NCBI GenBank assembly: GCA_025917655.1
Contig: CP084610.1
Coordinates: forward strand, 1,612,001-1,676,000
Direction of reading: 5' to 3'
DNA length: 64,000 nucleotides
Origin: Chlorella sorokiniana
Taxonomy: Eukaryota; Chlorophyta; Trebouxiophyceae; Chlorellales; Chlorellaceae
Part shown: positions 56,590-64,000 of the stretch, piece by piece
How positions within the stretch are numbered: position 1 is the stretch's first letter
How the letters are laid out: every line of letters begins with the position of its first letter
Program-made: the position numbers and the translations under genes
The notes under the pieces: model-generated
Seen by the model: only the letters and a program-made list of their open reading frames with translations
Told to the model about the DNA's origin: nothing
The model's database searches: none

Positions 56590-59176
56590 ATGGATGTAGA
56601 CATGGCTTTGGTCGCGGCATATGCCAGCGGTGAGCAGCCTCCAGCCGTTGCCTTTGCTCCTCAGCCACATCGTAGCCCAGCACACGGCAGGAGGGCCCCA
56701 CACGCCCATACGACAGATCAGGGGGCGATGCGCTAGAGGGAGAGCTGCCGAACATCAACGACCTGGAGGTGGCGGCAGCGGCGGCGGGTGTAGCTCCCGT
56801 GCCTCCTGTCCTGGCAGAACTAGGCTACTTTGAGCTGGGACCACTAGCTTCTGCTGCACCTGAACCCATGGAAAATTCTGGAGAGGAGAGCGAGGAAGAC
56901 AGCAGCAGCGCAGATTCAGGTGGGTGGTTCTTGGTGCTCACTCAGAAACGGGTGTGCGTTCTCCTGCTGCATAGCTGCGCATCCATGTCAACAAGCACTG
57001 CAGGGTTTTCCATGATCATACCAGTGGCTGGCTGCTTCCTTGATGCAGGAGAGGAAGATGAGCTGCCGACTGTCGCGGTACGGCTGCATTTGGCGGTGGC
57101 GGAGGGCGACCCGCCGCTGGCACGGGTCCAGCTGCAGCTGTCGCCCGAGGTGGCCCCCGCTGAGGTGGACAGCGGCGCCGAGGTGGCCCCTGACAGCAGC
57201 TTTGCGAGCAGCGACGCCAGCAGCAGCGACAGCGACGACGAAGCGAGCGCCGGGGCGGAGTCGGAGGATGAACCGCTCGATGTGGTTGAGAACTACGAGC
57301 AGCTGAAGCAGATGATTGCGGACATGGACGCAAAGCCTGCTGCGGCGCTGGATGACGACGATGACGACGAAGACGGTGGCGGTGACGGCGGCGGCGCCGC
57401 GCACCGGGCTGAGCGCGAGCTGCTCGGCGCCGCGCCGCTGCCCAGCCTGGCGGGGGTGGAGGTGGCGAGGGACGACCCCGTGACGGCGGCAGGCGAGGTG
57501 CAGACGATGCTGGAAGGCATGATTGTGATCAAGGCAAGCTTTTGGAAGCGACGCGACAGTTGTCTTCTGCATCGTCCTGGCACAGCCATGCCCCTGCCTC
57601 TGGGCCCTCAGCGCCTGGCCAGCTTCGCTCTCGGGCTGGTGCAGCAAGCTCTGCTGCACCGTGCTGCCCCCGCCCCCACCCCTGCTTTGCTCGCTTGTCC
57701 TGCCGCAGGCTCAGGGCGGCAGCCGCGCGCTGAACGAGGGTTCGGTGCTGGTGCTGGAGGATCGCACCCCCATCGGGTGCATCGAGGAGATTTTTGGGCC
57801 GGGTGCGGCCTCCGCTTGCAGCCTCCCCCCGTCCTTCGCTCCTGCAGCGCCCGCCGCTTGGCCGCGGGCTGCGCTGCCTTTGCCTGCATCAGTGCCCTGC
57901 ACTGCTCTTGTGCAGGCGCATCCGCACGTTATGAGCGCTCCTGCTTTGCTCACGCCGGCCTGATGTGCCGCTGCTCCTGCGCCTGCAGTGGTCAATCCGC
58001 TGTACGCTCTGCGGTACGCTGGCGCCGGGCCTCTGCCCGAAGCGCTGCAGCCTGGGGCAACCGTCTTCAGCGTGGACAGGTGGGGGCGTGTGCCTGCCGA
58101 CGCGCGCAACGCTGCTGGACCTGCTGCTCTGAAAGCTGGCCGCCGCGCCGCTCCCGCAACTGCACATGCTGGCCCCTGCCCCACTCCTCCACCTGTCCAC
58201 ACTCGCAAATCAGAACACCAGACACACACGCACGCACACACACAACCGACCAGCGCCGCCCACCTGCTCGCCCCTGCCGCCAGGCTGGCCGACTTTGTGC
58301 TGCCTGAGGAGCTGCGGGTGCGGGGGTATGATGCGGGGGCGGAGGACGAGGAGAGCCCGCTGGAGGCGCAGTTTTCGGACGATGAGGAGGTGGGTGGGGG
58401 CGCTGCTGGTTTCAAACTCCCTCCCGTGGCAGGAGGGAAGGTGATGGGGTCTGTGATCGCAGGCGCAGCCGCGGGTCGTGACGTTGCTGCCTGGGTGGCA
58501 ACCTGGGCTAGCAGCGGCGGCGCCAGCTGGCTCAAGCTGATCCCCCTGTGGCTCCTCTGCCTGGGCTGCAGGAGGCACGCCATCGCCGGGCGATGGAAGC
58601 CCAGCGCAAGCCGTTGGGCGAGCAGGCGCGTGGCCGGGGCCCAGGCAGGCGGGCAGGGGCAGGGGTGGGCGTGGCGGCGGCCGCGGCGGCGGCCACCAGC
58701 CTGCGGGGCACCCTCAGCAGCAGCAGCCCGTGGCTTCTTACCACCCCCACCAGCAGCAGGCGCCGCCGGCTGGCCGCGTGTTCAGCGGGCGGCTGCCGCG
58801 GCAGCGCCCGCCGCCGCCTGGCTTCCAGGCGCAGGCCGCCGCCGCTCAGCTCACCGGCATGTCTATCCAGCAGCAGCAGCAGCAGCAGCAGCAACGGCAG
58901 GCGGGGATGTACATGCAGGCTCCGCTGCCGGGCGGCTACGTCCCCTACAACGGCGGAGGGTTCTATGCCGCGCCGCCGCCCATGCAGCCGCCGCACGTGA
59001 CGGGCGCGGTGCTGCGCCCGCAGTACGCTGTGCTGCCGCCGCCGCGTGCCGCAGGCGGGGGCGCCATCATGCAGCCGCAGTACGTGGGGCAGCCTCCCAT
59101 GTTTGTGCAGCAGCCACCCCCGGTGGGCTTCACCCCGCAGTTCATTCCCCCGCAGCAGCCGCCTGCGCAGCAGTAG
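56590..59176 (+). CDS. NAF1: H/ACA ribonucleoprotein assembly factor NAF1
   Basis: Nuclear chaperone that binds dyskerin during assembly of H/ACA snoRNPs and is later replaced by GAR1. It starts MDVDMALVAAYASG (56590-56629). Exon 2 (from 56722) reads DALEGELPNINDLEVAAAAA. Long acidic Ser/Asp/Glu tracts (~57180-57400) are typical of the NAF1 N-terminus. The GAR1/NAF1 core is DDPVTAAGEVQTMLEGMIVI, then ALNEGSVLVLEDRTPIGCIE + EIFGP and VVNPLYALRY, each on its own exon. An exon at ~58284 encodes LADFVLPEELRVRGYDAGAE and AQFSDDEE. The C-terminus (58730-59176) is Gln/Pro/Gly-rich (including a poly-Gln run) and ends PPQQPPAQQ. This prion-like tail is longer than in yeast. Frame breaks are present in the low-complexity segment 58570-58730. 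Confidence 0.9.
58868..58893 (+). repeat. CAG microsatellite encoding poly-Gln
   Basis: About nine CAG units in the NAF1 C-terminal exon, likely length-polymorphic. Confidence 0.85.
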
Positions 59177-59652
59177 GGGCCCCGGACGGCCATCGTCGCA
59201 AGTGGCAGCATTCTTGCTCTTGCAGCGCACGTGCTTGCTGGCCACCTCCGCTTAGTTCGAATCTCAGACATGGCCGTAGGTAATGCAAAGCGTTAAGACT
59301 GAAAGCGCATGCCCATAGAATGCAGCAGGGGACGTGACAGTGCACACGCCAGGAGGGCATTGGGTGGGCTGTCGGCCTGGGCCCTGTGCGACACTGCCCG
59401 TGGTTGATCAAACCTAGGCGCGGCCCATCGATCACGACTCACGTTTCAATGTTGAATTAAGCTGCCACTGGTAGCATTTGCTCGCGTTTGAGCTGAAAAA
59501 GGCAAGCGTACTGGCCGGCATGAATCGTACCGCCGCCTGGGTCCCTGTGAGACTTCTGGTGCCGCCACTCGATGCGCTGACTCCGCCACACGCTGCCGAG
59601 GTTCTATCGATCACATCCGTGCGGCGTCTCGGACCTCCATAGACTCGACAGG
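59177..59652. other. Intergenic between NAF1 and SKP1
   Basis: 476 bp; no gene. Relatively A+T-rich around 59440-59500. Confidence 0.45.
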
Positions 59653-60941
59653 ATGGCTGAGAAGGTGATGCGCGGTTACGGTCCGCGAGCGCAGGCTTGG
59701 GACAACCCACGTTTCTATTCTCACACATTTGTTCCTTTGGGGCTTCAGGTGAAGCTCCTCAGCTCAGACGCACAGACCTTTGAGGTGGACCTCGAGGTGG
59801 CCAAGCAGAGCGTCACCCTTCAAAATACCATCGAGGGTGATCGCCGTTGGGTGGTTGTCGGGCCGCTGATCACCTAGCCAGGGGCCCTGTTGCCCGCCAG
59901 ACCAAGCGGCTCCTCCCTGGCCTCGCTTGGCAGGCCTTGGCGCGCTCCTGTACCTTGAGCAGGGCCTGTGCTGCCGTGCGAGCACGCCCGCGCGCGCCCC
60001 ACTCGTCGTGCCAACCCTGCCGCAACCGCCGCCGCGCTGCGCCCGACGCTGCAGAAATTGGCAGCGACGACGTCATTCCTGTGCCCAATGTGAACTCCAA
60101 GATCCTCTCCAAGGTCATCGAGTACTGCAGCTTCCATGTGGCGGCAGAGAAGAAGGACGAGTACGGCAAGCCCGCCAAGCTGGACGACGAAATCAAGGCG
60201 TTTGACACCGAGTTCACCAAGGTTGACCAGGGGTGCTGTTCGAGCTCATCCTGGTGAGGGCGGGGAGGGAATGGGTTTGGGTCGCAGCAGAGCGCGCTCC
60301 CACGGCTGGCAGCAGCATGTAGCGGGTGCCGCCTCCGAAGTCCTGCATGCCTGCCTGCGCTCTCTCGTCTGCTCCCTTGCATGCTACCTTGTATGCTCAA
60401 GTTGTGCCCGCCAAGATCTGTTGTGGACTCCACCCTGCCGCCCTTGTTCCCGCCAGGCCGCCAACTACCTGAACATCAAGCCGCTGCTGGACCTGACGTG
60501 CCTCACGGTGGCCAACATGATCAAGGGCAAGACGCCCGAGGAGATCCGCAAGACGTTCAACATCGAGAACGACTTCACGCCAGAGGAGGTGCGCGGGCGG
60601 GGCAGGTGGCCACGGCAGCACGGAGCCTGGGGCAGCGGTGTGCCCGGGGTCCGTTGCGGCTGGTCGTGGCGGATGGCTGCTGGGGCGCTCCCCTTTCCGA
60701 CATGTTGAGCTGGGCTGCAGCACAGCGCACCTGTTGCGCCTGTTCCTTGTGCCCCACCGCCACTAGATAGCCACCATCTAGTTGCGGAGCGGGGCGCTGC
60801 CGGCGTTTTCAAACAGTGTGTTGCCGGTTGGCCCCTGCCCGCACTCATCACCGTCGCACCCCTCTCTGGCCCCCTCCCCCTGGCTGCCGCCCCTTGCAGG
60901 AGGAGGAGGTGCGGCGGGAGAACCAGTGGGCGTTTGAGTGA
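59653..60941 (+). CDS. SKP1: SKP1, SCF ubiquitin-ligase adaptor
   Basis: Links CUL1 to F-box proteins in SCF E3 ligases. Five exons: 59653-59664, 59749-59836, 60055-60253, 60457-60588 and 60900-60941. The tiny first exon encodes only MAEK, followed across the intron by [20 protein letters not shown]. Then come [79 protein letters not shown] and [23 protein letters not shown]. The spliced CDS is 473 nt. One base is missing in the G run at 60230-60233 (DQG/VLFEL); adding it gives 157 residues, the normal size. The terminal WAFE matches the WCEE/WAFE end of SKP1 proteins. This is apparently the only SKP1-like gene in the window. Confidence 0.96.
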
Positions 60942-61350
60942 AGGGCGCGGCGGCGGCAATCAGACGTGCCGCCCGCCCAGCGAAAACCACTCGAGGGGCC
61001 GGCCAGCCCCCAAGCGCCTGCCGACCTGCACCTGCCAGCATGGGCCTCGCGCGCAGCATGCGGGCAGCGCGCCTGGTCGCCCCGTCCCCGGCCGCCAACA
61101 TATGCCCTCCCACCCTCTGCGCCTGTAGATGCTGCTTACTCTGTATTCTCTCATGCACCTTGCCGCCCTCCCAACCCTTCCTTGCTTGCTATCGCTCCCC
61201 GCGCAACTCCTCCCCGCTCTCCGGCCTCGTTCTATTCGGCAGGCGCCCCCTAAGGCGTCACATGGCCCGCGCACACCCTCCGTCGCTGCATGCCCACGCG
61301 CCCTGGGCCTTCCTCAGCTGCCGACCCCTCCTTGCGCCCGAGGGGCCGCT
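60942..61350. other. Convergent intergenic region, SKP1 / ADPRM
   Basis: 409 bp of 3' flanks; nothing recognised. Confidence 0.45.
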
Positions 61351-63948
61351 TCAGACTGTGAGCAACCTCACAAAGAATGATGGAGCAGAAAGGGAAGGAG
61401 ACAACGCAGCGCTTGCCATCAACACATGTTCCTGGCTGGCCTCGCAATCAAGGCTGCACCGCTGCCGCTGCCGGCTCCCGCGCAGCCTCCCGCGGCGCGC
61501 CGCTGGGTGCTGCGGCAGCGGCTGCAGGGGCCACACCTCGGAGGCGAAGGTGTCCACCCCGCGGATGTGCAGGGCGTCCGGGAAGACGTCCACGATGCCG
61601 TAGCACTCCCTGCGCGGGAGAAACAGCCCACAGCAGCCTAGGTAAACTTGAAAGGGTTTGCAGGTGGCAGCCGTCACGAGCCACAGGTTGGCACTGGGGG
61701 CGCGTGCTCCCAGGTGGCAGGGACCGGGGCCTCTGCATCCCTGCTCCCTGCCTCCTCCACTCCCTTGGGTTGGCCTGGCTGTCAGGTGCTCCACGTGGCC
61801 GGCACAAGCAGCAAGCAGGGCAACAACAGAGCGAGGAGGGCACACAGGGGGCGCCGCAGGGCCGCGCACCTGCCGGGCGGCGTCTCCAGCACCGCCTTGC
61901 ACACGCGGTGACGCAGGCCGGCGGAGTCCAGGCAAAAGCCATCGGAGTGTGCGTGCCCCGCCAGCGTGCCAACGACGGTGCCGGCATGCTGGTGCAGCAC
62001 CTGGGGGCAGGGTGGCAGGGGGATGGTGGGATGGCGGGCCCGGGAGGAGGTGGGGGCGCTGGAGCAGGCCAGGCAGGGGCTAGGGATCCGCCAACTCTTG
62101 ACGACTGGTCGGCAAGCCTGGCGTTGCGACGCGTTCTTTGTTTCTACAGATACTGTGGTGCTGCAGCATGCTGCCAGTGTATCCCATCTGCCACTCTGTT
62201 TCTTCTGCCCAAGCATTCAATCCGCAGCTGCATAATTATCTGCTTCTGCGCGCTGCCGGCTCCACCCTGCCGGGGCCGGCGGCCCACCTGCAGCACCTCC
62301 TCGTAGTTCCACAGCAGGCAGGCGGCGGGGGCAGGTGCGCGGGTGGAAGCACAGGTGGCAGGCCACCAGCACGCGCTCCCCCGCAGCCGCGCAGCCCTCC
62401 AGCTGCCCCTGCAGCCAGGCCAGCTGCTCGGCGGAGACGCCGCCGCCAAACTTGACAAACCTGCGGCCGCAGCAGGGGAGCAGCGGCTGCCTGTCTGGCG
62501 AGGTGGAGCGATGGGGGCGGCAGCCAGGGGCATCATTTTAGGCAAGCAGGTGAAGCAGCAGCAGGCAGGCTGCGCAAGCCGTCCAGGCTTGGAGGCAGGC
62601 AAGAATTGTCAAGCCAGCTGCAGCCGCACCTGCGGTCAACTCCCACCAGCCCCGCTGCGCTGTTCTTCTCCTCGTTGGGGTTGCGCTCAGCCAGCAGCCG
62701 CTGCGCCTGCTCATGCAGGGGGTGGCCTGCACCAGCGGAGGGGCGGCAAGGGTGGGATGCAACTGCACAGGCTGCGTCTGTGGGGCCGCCGCAATGTGGA
62801 CCCGAAGCCAGCTTGACCTTCCAGCGCGGCACCTCCCAGCCAGCCTCTGCTCGCTGCTGCGCTGCTTGTGGCCGGCCAGAAGGTAGACCGCTGCGGCTGG
62901 TGCACCAGCCAGAGCAGCGAGCAACACAGCGCCCAGCCCCGCATCCCGGTGCCGCGCCTCCGCTGCCTTGCCTGGCGGCCAGCCGAGGATGCTGACGTCG
63001 TATCCATCCAGCATGATGAAGCACCAGCCCGGTGCGGGGCGGTACGTGTAGTAGCTATGCGGTACCGCCGTCCCGTGCTGGTAGCTGCTGATGCCCAGGC
63101 GCTGATTGAGGTCGTGGCGGGGGTGGTTGTAGAGGCAGTGGTTCTGTGTGGGTGGGGATGGGGATGGGGATGCACTGCTGGAGGCAGCCAAACAAGGTAA
63201 CAAGCGGGGAGCATTGGCTGCCAGGATGATTGCACTGGAGTAAGACCGACCGTGGGCTGAGCCCGGCTGGCCACAAACCGATGGCGGCGTGTCCCCTTCC
63301 GCCCACAGCGCTCACCCCCAGCAGGTGCAGCGTGGGGCGCCCCAGCCGGTCAAAGTGGCCCAGCACCGCGCGCAGCGCCTTCTCCAGTGGTGCAGCTGCG
63401 TGTCGGGGCAGACGCCCAGCTGGGTGTTGTGGAAGTCGACGATGTCGCCCAGGTGGATGCAGCAGGCCACCCCGCGCCCTGCATGCCCTCCACCGCACGG
63501 TCAAGCTGCTCCAGCGCATACCTGCGGGCGACAGGCAGCATTTTACCTCATGTTTCAGGCGCCACAGGGGCACGGTCAAGGTATTTTGGGGCAGGCGCGG
63601 CTGCAGCGCGATTGCGGCGGCCGACACTGCGAGGCAGCGTGGGCTGCAGTGAGTTTGCCACACAGGGCGACGGGGCAGCCCGGCAGGCAGACCTGTAGTA
63701 GCGGGGGTTCCGTGGAAGCTGAAGCCATCCTCCTTGTCCGCGTGCTGCACGTCAGATATCAGGCCAAAACGGAAGAGCGGCTCCTGAGGTTGCTTTTGCA
63801 GCGCCGCTGCAGCAGACTCCGCCGGGCCTGCCGCCACTGTCATTGTGGACCGCCAGGATCGCCTGAACAGCGTGCTATGGCGCTTCCCGCTGGTCAATTC
63901 TTGCTTGAGTCCACGAATGGCGGTCGCCTGAGGCGCCGCAGAGTGCAT
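61351..63948 (-). CDS. Manganese-dependent ADP-ribose/CDP-alcohol diphosphatase (metallophosphoesterase)
   Basis: Calcineurin-like phosphoesterase hydrolysing ADP-ribose, CDP-choline and related diphosphates. The start at 63948 gives a basic N-terminal extension (RHSTLFRRSWRSTM) that could be a transit peptide; a second ATG at 63843 is the alternative. Metal-site motifs appear in order: FRFGLISDVQHADKEDGFSF, GVACCIHLGDIVDFHNTQLG, NHCLYNHPRHDLNQRLGISS, YYTYRPAPGWCFIMLDGYDV, FVKFGGGVSAEQLAWLQGQL, VLVACHLCFHP and TVVGTLAGHAHSDGFCLDSA. The end is YGIVDVFPDALHIRGVDTFA + SEVW. D, GD-D, NH, H and GHxH residues are all present, so the enzyme is probably active. The frame shifts at several points (for example around 63390-63470 and 62300-62340). 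The C-terminal ~60 residues after SEVWPL are not conserved, so the true stop may be slightly upstream of 61351. Confidence 0.89.
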
Positions 63949-64000
63949 ACAGAGACAGCCTTTACCAGCAGCACCCAGGGCTGCAAAACGACAGCAATTC

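Overview
The window is nuclear DNA of a GC-rich green alga, most likely a trebouxiophyte of the Chlorella type. The evidence is about two dozen densely packed, intron-rich genes with GT-AG (and some GC-AG) introns, plastid-targeted proteins with plant-type domains (Tha4/TatA, fibrillin, DUF3119, plant-type DapB, DUF218), and low-complexity Ala/Gly/Pro/Gln stretches. No bacterial operon, rRNA, tRNA, CRISPR array or transposon was recognised.

Layout. 0-8 kb: 3' part of an ERV41/ERV46 (ERGIC) cargo receptor (+), an NHP6-type HMGB protein (-), RUVBL2/reptin (+). 8-13 kb: a secreted papain-family protease of the counting-factor-associated (CfaD) type (+). 13-14 kb: an uncertain minus-strand gene. 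14.5-17 kb: an ankyrin-repeat protein (+). 17.5-19.5 kb: a class 3 lipase (+). 19.5-21.5 kb: a direct tandem duplication carrying two copies of an unrecognised small membrane protein. 21.7-25.4 kb: a DNAJC7-like TPR/J-domain co-chaperone (-). 25.8-29.3 kb: a DNase II enzyme apparently fused to three cysteine-rich CXC modules (+). 29.7-36.2 kb: a long coiled-coil protein with repeated motifs (-). 36.6-38.2 kb: a DUF218 protein (+). 38.7-41.6 kb: a thioredoxin-reductase-like flavoprotein (-). 41.9-42.8 kb: a fibrillin (+). 42.9-44.4 kb: DUF3119 (-). 44.8-45.9 kb: ATG10 (+). 46.8-51 kb: two paralogous secreted Cys-rich/Pro-rich proteins (+). 51.2-53.4 kb: dihydrodipicolinate reductase (-). 53.7-55 kb: YIPF6/YIP4 (+). 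55.3-56 kb: thylakoid Tha4/TatA (+). 56.6-59.2 kb: NAF1 (+). 59.7-60.9 kb: SKP1 (+). 61.4-63.9 kb: ADP-ribose/CDP-alcohol diphosphatase (-).

There is no single pathway; the genes are a mixed housekeeping set (secretory traffic, chromatin/RNP assembly, autophagy, ubiquitin ligase, plastid functions). Many pairs are divergent with 240-460 bp between start codons, suggesting shared promoters.

The most interesting object is the DNase II-CXC gene, which lacks a visible signal peptide. Two tandem duplications are also notable. A strong caveat is that many exons of highly conserved genes carry single-base frame breaks, mostly in G/C runs, which I read as base-calling errors in the source assembly. 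Exon boundaries were inferred by eye from splice signals and conserved protein motifs.
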